NCBI GenBank assembly: GCA_029233925.1
Contig: JARGOX010000007.1
Coordinates: 1-64,000 of the forward strand
From: Rhizobiaceae bacterium
GTDB taxonomy: Bacteria; Pseudomonadota; Alphaproteobacteria; Rhizobiales; Rhizobiaceae
Length of the DNA: 64,000 bases
Direction: 5' to 3'
The translations under genes were made by a program, and so were the position numbers. The notes beneath the pieces are model-generated. The model was given only the letters and a program-made list of their open reading frames with translations. It made no database searches and was not told the origin of the DNA. The number at the start of each line of letters is the position of its first letter. The first letter of the stretch is position 1. Below are positions 45,333 to 54,114 of this stretch, piece after piece.

Positions 45333-46103
45333 ATGAGTCGCTATTACCTTTATGTGTTCGCGCTTGCAGCGCCCCTGGCGCTTGGCGCTTGTACCACCGA
45401 TATGATTTCCCAGGAAGGAAGCGCAGGAGGCTACAAAGCCTTTGAAGCCGTCAAGGCTGGGGATGCTATTCTCAATCGGCCGGGTCCGGCCGATAATGCG
45501 ACAGCCGCGCGTTATTACAAAAAGGCTGCTGATCTGGGTGGATCCTGGGGCCAGTACAAATACGCCAATATGTTGCTGGATGGCAAAGGCGTGCCGCAAA
45601 ACAAAGCCGCTGCTGCCGACTATTATGCCAAAGCCGCTGAACAGGATAACGCCTGGGCGCAATTACGCCTTGGTGAAATGTATTCTGACGGCAATGGTGT
45701 GACAAAGGACAGCGCGCGGGCGCTGGAACTGCTGACCAAATCAGCAGCGCAGAAGAACGCCTGGGCGCAGTTTCGTCTGGGTGAGATCTATCTGGACGGC
45801 ACGGGCACACCAAAGGATGTTGATCGCGGCATCAAGAATCTGACCCTTTCTGCTGATCAGGATAATCAATGGGCACAATTGCGGCTTGGCAAACTTTATG
45901 TTGATGGAACGGGCGTCAAAAAGGATGTCTCCCGCGGCCAGAAATATCTTGAGCAGTCGGCAAAACAAGGCAACGCATTCGCGCAGGTGGCTCTGGCAAA
46001 CCTGATCTATTCAAGTGATCCGAATCGCGCCAAAGAATTGCTCCAGACCGCTGCCAAGGCGGGTGACAAAACAGCCGCCAAGCGCCTCAAGGAAATCAAG
46101 TAG
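45333..46103 (+). CDS. Sel1-repeat lipoprotein
   Basis: The protein has 256 residues. The lipobox is LALGAC (Cys near residue 20). From about residue 55 there are five or six Sel1 repeats of about 36 residues: A..YYKKAADLGGSWGQYKYA, AADYYAKAAEQDNAWAQLRLGEMY, and so on. Such repeat lipoproteins, for example AlgK, act as scaffolds in exopolysaccharide export. It follows the GT2 gene by 95 bases and may be part of the same locus. GGGAGAGG precedes the ATG. Confidence 0.9.
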   Translation: MSRYYLYVFALAAPLALGACTTDMISQEGSAGGYKAFEAVKAGDAILNRPGPADNATAARYYKKAADLGGSWGQYKYANMLLDGKGVPQNKAAAADYYAKAAEQDNAWAQLRLGEMYSDGNGVTKDSARALELLTKSAAQKNAWAQFRLGEIYLDGTGTPKDVDRGIKNLTLSADQDNQWAQLRLGKLYVDGTGVKKDVSRGQKYLEQSAKQGNAFAQVALANLIYSSDPNRAKELLQTAAKAGDKTAAKRLKEIK

Positions 46104-46318
46104 CGTAATCGCGCAGCTTGACTGTTGGGAATTGCTGCTTGGGCGTGCGCTATGCCGTTTTCAGGCATGCGCACATGCCTGAATGCAACTGGATTCCTGC
46201 GTGCATCACAAGCAGTCTCTGGCAACAGGACAAACCGGATATATACAAGCTGTGTTGCTGCTCTGGCTGAGCGTGGTGATTGAGAAGCAGCATCACATTT
46301 GGTGATGCAAATCTCATA

Positions 46319-47068
46319 TCATTTTGTTTTACGCTGCGACGATGCCTTGGGCTTGTTGCGAATGCGCAATGCGCCGCTATCCAGGCGATCAATTTCGAAG
46401 GCTTTGGTGCTGCGCACTAGGTCGCTCAGTTTGCGTGCTCCATAGGTTCTGGGGTCGAAGTCCGATGCCAGGTTTGCCAATTGGGTGCCGACAGCGCCCA
46501 GCGGGACCCAGCCGTCTTCCGTGTCCAATTGCGCGATCACCTTCTCGATGATGGGGGTTGCAGCGCTGGGCTGCTGCAGTGAGCGGATTGTCTGGGTTTC
46601 ACCGCTGGTCGTTGGAGGAGGGGCGGGCAGGAGGTTTTCAGTGTAGATGAACCGGCGGCATGCTTGCCGGAAACTCTCTGGTGTCTTCTGTTCTCCGAAA
46701 CCGAAGACGTCGATACCTTCTTCGCGTATGCGCGCTGCAAGCCGGGTAAAGTCACTGTCGGATGAAACCAGGCAGAATCCATCAAAACGTCCGCTATGAA
46801 GCAGATCCATCGCATCAATCACCAAGGTGATGTCAGATGCGTTCTTGCCGGTCGTATAGGCAAATTGTTGCAGCGGAATGATGGCGTGCTGCGACAGAAC
46901 GGCAGCCCAGGATTTCGAACGGGCGCTGGAAAAGTCACCATAAATGCGGCGCACGCTGGCTTCGCCGATCTTGGCAATTTCCTCAAACAGCCCGTCGACA
47001 ATTTTGGCCGATGTATTGTCGGCATCAATCAGAACCGCCAGACGCGGTGAACGATCTCCAAGTGACAT
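46319..47068 (-). CDS. NYN-domain protein with LOTUS (OST-HTH) domain
   Basis: The protein has 249 residues. The N-terminal NYN (PIN-like) domain carries acidic residues: LAVLIDADNTSAK, SDITLVIDAMDLLHSG and SSDSDFTRLAARIREEG. From about residue 163, IIEKVIAQLDTEDGWVPLGAVGTQL and DPRTYGARKLSDLVRSTKAFEID form a LOTUS/OST-HTH RNA-binding domain. The combination suggests an RNA-processing nuclease. No partner lies nearby. Confidence 0.88.
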   Translation of the reverse strand: MSLGDRSPRLAVLIDADNTSAKIVDGLFEEIAKIGEASVRRIYGDFSSARSKSWAAVLSQHAIIPLQQFAYTTGKNASDITLVIDAMDLLHSGRFDGFCLVSSDSDFTRLAARIREEGIDVFGFGEQKTPESFRQACRRFIYTENLLPAPPPTTSGETQTIRSLQQPSAATPIIEKVIAQLDTEDGWVPLGAVGTQLANLASDFDPRTYGARKLSDLVRSTKAFEIDRLDSGALRIRNKPKASSQRKTK

Positions 47069-47379
47069 GGCGCCACACCTTTGTTGTTATCAGAATACTG
47101 CAAGCATGGACTATTTGTCGGGATACCGCAAAGCCGAATGCGCGGGAATAAGTAAAAACTAAGTGTAACAAATATAAAGGGCACGCCTGGATTGCGTACT
47201 CCTCCCAGCGGCGCCTGTGCGACAGGCGCCGACCAGAAAAATGGTTGGCAGCAAGAATGACGTGAGATGCCTCACGGGTGTTCAATGGGGCCTGACAGAT
47301 ATTGCCTTGATCTGGTGATAGTCGAATAGCTCCGGGGTCTGAATATTTCAGTCGCGCCGCCTTTTGGTTTCTATAGTCC
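47069..47379. other. Intergenic region between NYN-LOTUS and GH88 genes
   Basis: About 310 bases. It holds a perfect 10-bp hairpin at 47209-47231 and little else that I can support; no gene is seen. Confidence 0.4.
47209..47231. terminator. Strong GC hairpin downstream of GH88
   Basis: CGGCGCCTGT (47209-47218) pairs perfectly with ACAGGCGCCG (47222-47231) around three bases. It lies in the 3' flank of the minus-strand GH88 operon. There is no T run on either strand, so it may be a transcript-end hairpin rather than a classical terminator. Confidence 0.5.
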
Positions 47380-48558
47380 TCATTTGCGATAGTCGGGAAC
47401 AAAGCTGTCGGGAAAAGCGATCCGGCAGAGCGCTTCTGCAAAAAAATAGTCTCCAAACATCACGGCGGCATCCGGGCCGATTTTATGTGGCTCGGAATAG
47501 CAGCCGTGCAGCAGAATTCCACGATGTTTTGGATCCGTCGCCAGATAGTCGCGGCAAAGCCCCTCGATGAGCCAATGGGCTTTTTTTCGCCAATGGCTGG
47601 CAACGGATGCATCCGGGTGCAGGTCGGCCAGATCAAGGAGGCCTGCGGCCATGATGGCGCTGGCGGCAGAATCTTCCGGGACACCGGAGCCTTCGGCGTC
47701 AAAATCATAGGGAGGAACCGGTTTGTCGCCCAGGCATGCGAACCATTTTTCCGACAGTGCGATGGCCTGGGAAAGAAAGTCCATGTTTCCGGAATTGGCG
47801 GCACTTGTTGCCAGACCCATGACGGCCCAGCCGGTACCGCGTGACCAATAACTCTCATCGTGAGCGCCCTGGAACGTGTAGCCACGCAGTCTGTCACCTG
47901 TTTTGGTGTCGTATTCCACAGCATGATAAAGCGTATCGTCAGGACGGCGGAAGGACAGCATTGTCATCTGTGCATGGGCTTCAGCCGCAAGGCGGAAACT
48001 GGCATCACCACTTTCGCGGGCGGCCCAGTAAAGCAAGGGAATATTCGCCATCGTATCGATAGCCGAACTGGCGCGGCCTCTGGGGTCTTCCATCGGTCCC
48101 CAGGAGGAGACGTAGGCACCCTTGTCGGTGACCACCAGACGTGATCGGAGCTTGTCTGCCGCCTTGAGTGCGGCAGAGCGAAAACGCTGCTCCCCGGTGA
48201 TTCTGTAAAACGGCATGGCGGAACTTAGAAAGATAAATCCGATATCATGGGTATTACCGTCATTGGCCCGCTCTTCCACCAGGACCATGCGATCATGGGC
48301 AAGCTTCAGATATTTTTCATCTTTCGTATGCAGATAACTTGTCAGGAGCAATCCAACCCAAAAGCCGCAAAACCAATTGCCATGACTCCAGTCTTCGCCG
48401 GTGTAACCGGCAGAAATGCCGACCGACATGGTATCCCAGCTGCCATCTGGCAGGGTCACATAGGGAAATGCCGCACCGATGACGGTCTCGTCCTGAAGCG
48501 TCTTTTCGGCAATCAGGTCGAGCGCTTTTTTTACATGAGGGGCGATCACATCGGACAT
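47380..48558 (-). CDS. Glycoside hydrolase family 88 (unsaturated glucuronyl hydrolase)
   Basis: The protein has 392 residues. These enzymes hydrolyse 4,5-unsaturated uronic acid ends made by polysaccharide lyases. NDGNTHDIGFIF (Asp105) and SSAIDTMANIPLLYWA (Asp168) match the two catalytic aspartates, and GYTGEDWSHGNWFCGFWVG and ESYWSRGTGWAVMGL are family segments. No signal peptide is evident, so it probably acts in the cytoplasm on imported oligosaccharides. It follows the DUF1349 gene by 16 bases. It is the last gene of a minus-strand operon. Confidence 0.9.
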   Translation of the reverse strand: MSDVIAPHVKKALDLIAEKTLQDETVIGAAFPYVTLPDGSWDTMSVGISAGYTGEDWSHGNWFCGFWVGLLLTSYLHTKDEKYLKLAHDRMVLVEERANDGNTHDIGFIFLSSAMPFYRITGEQRFRSAALKAADKLRSRLVVTDKGAYVSSWGPMEDPRGRASSAIDTMANIPLLYWAARESGDASFRLAAEAHAQMTMLSFRRPDDTLYHAVEYDTKTGDRLRGYTFQGAHDESYWSRGTGWAVMGLATSAANSGNMDFLSQAIALSEKWFACLGDKPVPPYDFDAEGSGVPEDSAASAIMAAGLLDLADLHPDASVASHWRKKAHWLIEGLCRDYLATDPKHRGILLHGCYSEPHKIGPDAAVMFGDYFFAEALCRIAFPDSFVPDYRK

Positions 48559-48574
48559 GAGAAAATACCTGTGT

Positions 48575-49156
48575 TTAGCCGTGCAAGGCGTTGGTGATTG
48601 GGTCTGTCAGTAGGAAGGAAAGAAACCGGGTTTTGAAACCTTCGCGCTGCGGCGAGCAGGCCATGGGGCCGATCATGGCATCAGTTGTCATGGGGAAGTT
48701 GGCAACCCGCATCAATTGCCAGCTCTTGTCCGGTCTTTGGAAATGAGCAATCAACGCGCCGCCCTGAAGGGTCAGCCGCACGGATTGTGGTCCCGAGAGC
48801 AATGGCTGGCCGAACACCGACCAGTCGGATTGTCCACGGGTTACCACGATGCTGAAATTGGTGATATTGTCTGAATGTTCGATACCCAGTTTGATCCAGT
48901 GCGTATCGTCTATGCGCACCATCATGCCTGCCTGATCGTAGAGCGTTTCGTAGTCGCCCTGGAATGTGATGGTGGCCGTAAATTCGGATGGCGCGGGAAT
49001 GTGCCAGAAGTGACCGTTGTCGCGGCGAAAGCCATAATAGGTGCTTTGCCAGAAATCGGTCTCGTGGCCTGTTTCAACGCAGAGAGCATCCTTGTCAAAG
49101 GTCCAGGCCTTTGGCGGATTGAGCCAGCGTCCCTCAGATATCTGCTGCAGAGCCAT
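48575..49156 (-). CDS. DUF1349 (concanavalin-like) protein
   Basis: The protein has 193 residues. WLNPPKAWTFDKDALCVETGHETDFWQSTYYGF, given in parts, GDYETLYDQAGMMVRID, WIKLGIEHSDN and SDWSV.. are typical of DUF1349, a lectin-like sandwich. It may bind carbohydrates. It overlaps the lacI gene by about 23 bases; the start at 49162 or 49156 is uncertain because no strong ribosome site is seen. It lies between the regulator and GH88. Confidence 0.8.
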   Translation of the reverse strand: MALQQISEGRWLNPPKAWTFDKDALCVETGHETDFWQSTYYGFRRDNGHFWHIPAPSEFTATITFQGDYETLYDQAGMMVRIDDTHWIKLGIEHSDNITNFSIVVTRGQSDWSVFGQPLLSGPQSVRLTLQGGALIAHFQRPDKSWQLMRVANFPMTTDAMIGPMACSPQREGFKTRFLSFLLTDPITNALHG

Positions 49157-50207
49157 GGGCATCGCCGATCGTGTTGGAGTTCGATGATTGCATGGCGCCT
49201 CCGCAGCTCTCACGGATGATCAAGCGGGGAGGATAGCTGATGTCGATCGGATTATCTTCGGTTCCGTCAGATGTGCGGTTCTTGATGGCTTGCGCAATAA
49301 CCTCTCCCAGAGTGAATGCCGGGGTCGCCACGGTCGTCAACGGGACACGTTGCAAAGCAGCTTCGGGAATGTCGTCATAGCCAATGACAGCGACGTCTTT
49401 GCCTGGCTGGAGGCCGGCGGCATAAATCGCGTCCAGAACGCCGATCGCCACCAGATCATTGTAGGCGATGATTGCTTCGGGCCGGTTGTGTTTGCCCAAC
49501 AGTTTTTCTGCAGCCTCGCGTCCGAATTCTCTCGTTGAACCGCCATTGATAATGAAATCTGCATTCAGCTGCAGCTTGTGGTTCATCAACGAGGTGGCAA
49601 AACCGGCATATCGCTCTCCGTAGGCGTAGTTGGATTGATAGCCGCCTACGAAGGCGATGTTGCGGTTGCCCAGCGCAATGAGCCGACTTGTGGCGATCTG
49701 CATGCCAACAGTCGGGTTTGCGCCGACATAGCCAAAGCTGGTCTGGCCGATCCGCCGGACCGCCAGGATGACCGGGTGTGCACGGTTCGCGCAGACCTGA
49801 AGATCATCTTCCTTCGTTCCTGTTGCAGGCACCAGAATGACGCCGCCAATGTCACGGCTCCAAAGGTCGTTCAACAAATGCGTCTGACGAGCAACGGAGT
49901 CATTTGAAGACAGAAGCGTCGCAAAATGTCCGGCTTCGGAAAGCCCCTTGTCGAGGCCCTTGTAGAGCGAGTGAAAATAGGGATTGGAGATGTCATCCAC
50001 AATGAGGACGTATTGTTTGCCCACTTCATATTGGGACACAAGTGGCTTGCGCAGGTAACCGGTCTCCTGGATCGCGCGTTTGACGGTTTCCCGGGTTTCA
50101 TCCTTGAGGTTTCCCTTGCCCTGGACAACCAGCGAAACCGTTGCAGGAGAAACGCCTGCTTTCTCGGCGACATGCTTTATTGTAACTTTTTTTCCGGACT
50201 CAACCAT
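49134..50207 (-). CDS. LacI-family transcriptional regulator
   Basis: The protein has 357 residues. The N-terminal HTH (VTIKHVAEKAGVSPATVSLVVQGKG, residues 8-32, given in parts) is followed by a periplasmic-binding-protein-like effector domain, for example VLIVDDISNPYFHSLYKG and VAVIGYDDIPEAALQRVPLTTV. It probably controls both divergent operons; the effector is likely a sugar or a degradation product. The gene lies 23 bases after GMC and overlaps DUF1349. Confidence 0.92.
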   Translation of the reverse strand: MVESGKKVTIKHVAEKAGVSPATVSLVVQGKGNLKDETRETVKRAIQETGYLRKPLVSQYEVGKQYVLIVDDISNPYFHSLYKGLDKGLSEAGHFATLLSSNDSVARQTHLLNDLWSRDIGGVILVPATGTKEDDLQVCANRAHPVILAVRRIGQTSFGYVGANPTVGMQIATSRLIALGNRNIAFVGGYQSNYAYGERYAGFATSLMNHKLQLNADFIINGGSTREFGREAAEKLLGKHNRPEAIIAYNDLVAIGVLDAIYAAGLQPGKDVAVIGYDDIPEAALQRVPLTTVATPAFTLGEVIAQAIKNRTSDGTEDNPIDISYPPRLIIRESCGGAMQSSNSNTIGDAHGSAADI

Positions 50208-50230
50208 GGCGGCTCTTTCAATCTTTCAGA

Positions 50231-51853
50231 TCATGCGGCGGGGAAATAGGTGCGTTGCGGCAATTTTTCGCTGACAGGCGGTTCACCCAAAATCATCGCA
50301 GCAGCCTTTTCGCCGATCATGATTGCCGTAGCATTGGTGTTGCCGCTATTGAGTTTGGGCATGATGGAATTGTCGCAGACCCGCAAACCTTCCAGACCGT
50401 GAACCTTCAGCTCAGGATCGACGACGGCCATTTCATCGGTACCCATTTTGCAGGTGCCGACAGGATGGTAATCCACTGAAGCATAGTCACGCGCATATTC
50501 CAGAATCTGATCCGGTGACTTGCGCTCAGCGCTGGGAAAACGTTCACGCTTGATATGTTTGGCGATTGAGGGCTGAGCGATGATTTCCCTGATATGCCGC
50601 ACACTGCGCACCGACATATCGCGGTCAAACTCGGTGTCGTGATAATTCGGGTTGATGATCGGCATGTCTTGCAGATTGGCTGATCGCAAGGTCACTTCGC
50701 CGCGGCTGGTCGGACGCATATTGCAGGAGTTTATTGTCAGACCATAACCGGGGACATATGTGCGCGCGCCATTGACGACATAGGCCGGAAGTATGTGTGT
50801 CTGTATGTCGGCCCGTCCAGTGCCGTGGCTGTCGATGAAGCAGCCGCCCTCTGCCACCGGTGAGGTTGCTGCGCCATTGCGGTACAGAGCGTATTGTATT
50901 CCGTGTTTGATGTTCTTTGGAAAATTATGCTGTCCGTCATAGGAGATCGGCTCGTTCAAATCGCATACGACATAGGTATTCAAATGGTCCTGATAGTTTT
51001 TGCCCACGCCATCCATGTGGTGCGCCACTTCAATACCATGCGGTCTGATCTCATCGGTGGGGCCAATTCCAGAAAGCAACATCAGCTTTGTGGTGCCTAT
51101 TGAGCCGCCACATAACAAGACTTCGCGTTCGCACCGTGCGATTTCCGCCTTGCCGTTCCTGATGTATTCAACGCCAACGGCGCGCCGGTTCTCGATGATC
51201 ACACGTTTGCTGATCGCCCGCGTAATGACAGTCAGATTAGGCCGTTTCATCGCTGGTCGCAGGTAGCATACGGCTGCAGAAGCGCGGCGACCGGCATGCT
51301 GTGTGACCTGATAAAGCCCGGTTCCAAGCTGGTCGTCTCCGTTGAAATCCGGGTTCATCCTGTGTCCGGCCTCCTGAGCTGCCCGCACATAGGCCTTGGA
51401 AAGAAGATGTGGTGAACGCTGGTTGGATACCTTCAAAGGCCCCTGCGTTCCATGGTAACCATCGGCATAGGTGTCATTGCATTCTGATCGCTTGAAATAG
51501 GGGAGGACGTTTTCATAGGACCAGCCGGCATTGCCGTCTTCAGCCCAGCCGTCATAGTCCGCCTTTTGGCCGCGGATATAGATCATGCCATTGATTGAAC
51601 TCGAGCCGCCGAGGGTTTTTCCCAAGGGAAACCAGAGTTCACGATTGTTGAGGTGTTTTTGAGGCGCCGTTGCAAAACACCAGTTCACGCTTGGTGTCTG
51701 AAGCTTGCCGAACCCGCCAGGTATGTGGATCATGGGATTTCGATCTGGGCCGCCTGCTTCAAGAAGCAGAACCTTGATGCTGGAATCTTCTGTCAGACGG
51801 TTCGCCAGAACGCACCCGGCTGACCCTGCGCCCACAATAATATAGTCATACAT
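50231..51853 (-). CDS. GMC-family FAD oxidoreductase (choline-dehydrogenase-like)
   Basis: The protein has 540 residues. The FAD site is YDYIIVGAGSAGCVLANRL, and the second signature is GKTLGGSSSINGMIYIRGQ. The C terminus includes VDYHPVGTCKMG, carrying a catalytic His, and LKVHGLEGLRVCDNSIMP. GMC enzymes oxidise alcohols or sugars; here the substrate is unknown. The start at 51853 gives the normal N terminus; the longer frame to 51952 is rejected. It is the first gene of the minus-strand operon with LacI. Confidence 0.93.
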   Translation of the reverse strand: MYDYIIVGAGSAGCVLANRLTEDSSIKVLLLEAGGPDRNPMIHIPGGFGKLQTPSVNWCFATAPQKHLNNRELWFPLGKTLGGSSSINGMIYIRGQKADYDGWAEDGNAGWSYENVLPYFKRSECNDTYADGYHGTQGPLKVSNQRSPHLLSKAYVRAAQEAGHRMNPDFNGDDQLGTGLYQVTQHAGRRASAAVCYLRPAMKRPNLTVITRAISKRVIIENRRAVGVEYIRNGKAEIARCEREVLLCGGSIGTTKLMLLSGIGPTDEIRPHGIEVAHHMDGVGKNYQDHLNTYVVCDLNEPISYDGQHNFPKNIKHGIQYALYRNGAATSPVAEGGCFIDSHGTGRADIQTHILPAYVVNGARTYVPGYGLTINSCNMRPTSRGEVTLRSANLQDMPIINPNYHDTEFDRDMSVRSVRHIREIIAQPSIAKHIKRERFPSAERKSPDQILEYARDYASVDYHPVGTCKMGTDEMAVVDPELKVHGLEGLRVCDNSIMPKLNSGNTNATAIMIGEKAAAMILGEPPVSEKLPQRTYFPAA

Positions 51854-52215
51854 AAATGCCGCACCTCCCGTGACGCGAAACCCTAGGAAGTCAAAATAGC
51901 GGGACAAATTGCGAATAGCAAATATTTTAGTAGAAATTTTATTGCTGCACACAAAAAATGTCTCATATCGGCTAAATATGGCTTGAGATAGCGCTTATAC
52001 CCGGTGAATTCTCCAATTTAGTGGAAAACTTAGATAAATCAGTAAAACATTCAATAAACGTTTGACTAAACCGAGAAGTCGAATATGGTCCGATTGTCAG
52101 GTTCATGCCGTCTTGCATTGCTGCTCTGCGAAGCTGCAGGTGAGATCGGGGAGACTGGGCTGATCTCACTTATGCAGTGATGCCAGTGAGGATTCTATAA
52201 TAAATGGAGGAAGAT
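51854..52215. promoter_or_regulatory. Divergent regulatory region of the two catabolic operons
   Basis: About 360 AT-rich bases between the GMC and ABC-binding-protein genes. On the plus side TTGACT (52062-52067), a spacer of 16 and TATGGT (52084-52089) may be the ABC-operon promoter. AAACGTTT (52056-52063) overlaps that -35; a CG-centred palindrome of this form is typical of LacI operators. Confidence 0.5.
52056..52063 (+). promoter_or_regulatory. Candidate LacI operator core
   Basis: AAACGTTT is an 8-bp palindrome centred on CG. It overlaps the probable -35 of the ABC operon in the divergent region. Longer symmetry is not seen, so the call is tentative. Confidence 0.4.
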
Positions 52216-53196
52216 ATGACGAGCAGACGCAATTTCATTTCCATGATTCCGGTGGCGGCGCTGGCCCTTGGGCTAACGGCGTCCCCATCCGCATTTGCAG
52301 ATGATTATCCGTTTGGTTCACCACCCTGGACGATCGGCTTCAGTCAGGACACGATGGATCATCCCTGGCGCGCCTATATGGTGACATCCGCAGAGGCTCA
52401 GGCAAAACAATATCCCGATCTGATCAAGGAATTCATCTATACTGATGCAGGTGGATCCAATGAGAAACAGATCGCTGATGTTGAAGACCTGATCTCACGT
52501 GGTGTCGATCTCATCATGATGAGCCCCCGTGAAGCACAGGCGCTTGTGCCTTCTGTGAATGCCATCAAGGCAGCCGGAATTCCGCTGGTTGTGCTTGACC
52601 GGGAAGTTGTCGGCGAAGATTACAATGTCTTCATTGGCGGCGACAATCTCCAAATCGGTGAGAAGCTTGGTGAATATACGGTTGCAAAGGCCGGAAAGAA
52701 ATTCAATTACCTTGAGCTTGAAGGCATTCCCGGCGCCACGCCAACCATTCAGCGCCATGAGGGTTTCACGTCCAAAATTGAAGGTGATGCCGGTGTAAAA
52801 CGTCTGGATGCACAGCCTGCAAACTATGATCTGGCTCCCGCAATTCCAATCGTCGAAGACTGGTTGACCAAATACCGAGGTGACTTCCAGGTTATCTACG
52901 CGCACAACGATCCGATGATCCTGGGCGCAATCAACGTGCTGAAAGAAGCCGGCTACAAGCCCGGTGAGGTTTTCCTCGTTGGTGTCGATGGTCAGCGCGA
53001 AGCCTTTGAAGCCATCAAGGAAGGTTGGTTGCAGGCAACTGCAATTTATGCAACCGGCGGCGCTCTCGGTCTCGACATGGCTGTTCGTGTTCTGAAAGGC
53101 GAGCCCGTTCCAAAGCGAATCATCACGGAAACTCCGGTGATCACATTGGAAAATGTCGACGACTTCTATAACGCCGATTCCCAATACGTTCGCTAA
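52216..53196 (+). CDS. Sugar-type ABC transporter substrate-binding protein
   Basis: The protein has 326 residues. The start at 52216 follows GGAGG; the frame from 52204 would begin inside the ribosome site. The N terminus TSRRNFISMIPVAALALG has a twin-arginine-type motif before the cleavage region AFADD, so Tat export is possible. The body resembles ribose-type periplasmic binding proteins: PWTIGFSQDTMDHPWRAYM, RGVDLIMMSPREAQALVP, AHNDPMILGAINVLKEAG, LVGVDGQREAFEAIKEGW. It is the first gene of the right-hand operon. Confidence 0.92.
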   Translation: MTSRRNFISMIPVAALALGLTASPSAFADDYPFGSPPWTIGFSQDTMDHPWRAYMVTSAEAQAKQYPDLIKEFIYTDAGGSNEKQIADVEDLISRGVDLIMMSPREAQALVPSVNAIKAAGIPLVVLDREVVGEDYNVFIGGDNLQIGEKLGEYTVAKAGKKFNYLELEGIPGATPTIQRHEGFTSKIEGDAGVKRLDAQPANYDLAPAIPIVEDWLTKYRGDFQVIYAHNDPMILGAINVLKEAGYKPGEVFLVGVDGQREAFEAIKEGWLQATAIYATGGALGLDMAVRVLKGEPVPKRIITETPVITLENVDDFYNADSQYVR

Positions 53197-53265
53197 GGCC
53201 GATCTGGCATAAATCGCAGGTTCCTGGCTTGTCCAGGGCCTGCTGCCGTTTTCCCGAATTCTAGG

Positions 53266-54051
53266 ATGCTGGCCGTGAAACCTTCTCTGGTGCAAGTCGA
53301 GTCGCCCTGCGACCATGTTTTGCTACTGCGTCTCAATCGTCCCGAAAAACGCAACGCTCTGAGCAACGCGATGATCGCTGAATTGGCAGACCACGTTCGC
53401 GGAGCTGAATCCGAAAAGAATTGCCGGTGTATTGTGCTGACCGGTGGCGAGACGTTTTTTTCAGCAGGAGCCGATATCGCAGAAATGCGTGCCGACGGAA
53501 TTGCCGCCATTCAAAATCGCAAGCGCGCTGAAGATTGGGCCGTGCTGGAAAGCGCCCGTGTCCCGATTGTTGCTGCGGTCTCGGGTCTTTGTGTCGGAGG
53601 CGGCCATGAATTGGTGATGCTTTGCGATATGGCGGTTGCCGCCAGAAACGCCAGGTTTGGCCAACCCGAAATCAAGCTGGGGCATATTCCGGGGGACGGA
53701 GCAACACAAAGGCTGATCCGGCTCGTGGGCAAATATACTGCCATGAAAATGATCCTTACTGGTGAAACTGTCGGTGCGGAAGAGGCGCTGAAGCTGGGGC
53801 TGGTCGGGGAAGTGGTTGATGATGGCACATGCGAAGCGCGGGCCATTGAAATCGCCAGGCTGATAGCGCGGTATTCGTCCAGGGCACTTGCTCTTGCAAA
53901 GGATAGTGTCAGAGCCGCACAGGAGTTGCCTCTTTCCGCCGGGCTTGAGCGTGAGCGTCGCAATATTGCGCTGGCCTTTACCACACGAGATCAGAAGGAA
54001 GGGCTTGCGGCGTTTTTCGAAAAGCGCGCGGCCAACTTTATCGACGAATAG
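53266..54051 (+). CDS. Enoyl-CoA hydratase/isomerase family protein
   Basis: The protein has 261 residues with the crotonase fold: LLRLNRPEKRNALSNAMIAEL, GGETFFSAGADIAEMRA (oxyanion-forming loop) and AVSGLCVGGGHELVMLCDMAVAA. The Gly-rich loop and FGQPEIKLGHIPGDGATQRL with the second Glu region are present. It probably adds water to or isomerises an acyl-CoA made by the following CoA-transferase. It follows the binding protein by 69 bases. The ribosome site (AGG) is weak. Confidence 0.92.
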   Translation: MLAVKPSLVQVESPCDHVLLLRLNRPEKRNALSNAMIAELADHVRGAESEKNCRCIVLTGGETFFSAGADIAEMRADGIAAIQNRKRAEDWAVLESARVPIVAAVSGLCVGGGHELVMLCDMAVAARNARFGQPEIKLGHIPGDGATQRLIRLVGKYTAMKMILTGETVGAEEALKLGLVGEVVDDGTCEARAIEIARLIARYSSRALALAKDSVRAAQELPLSAGLERERRNIALAFTTRDQKEGLAAFFEKRAANFIDE

Positions 54052-54114
54052 ACATTCATGCGCCGCAGGCCCCGCAGATCATGCGTGTGGCATTCAAATT
54101 GAAAGGAATTACCT

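Noticed and set aside
51972-52169. Minus-strand frame of 65 codons between the divergent operons
   Set aside because: It has no motif or ribosome site and lies in a regulatory region.
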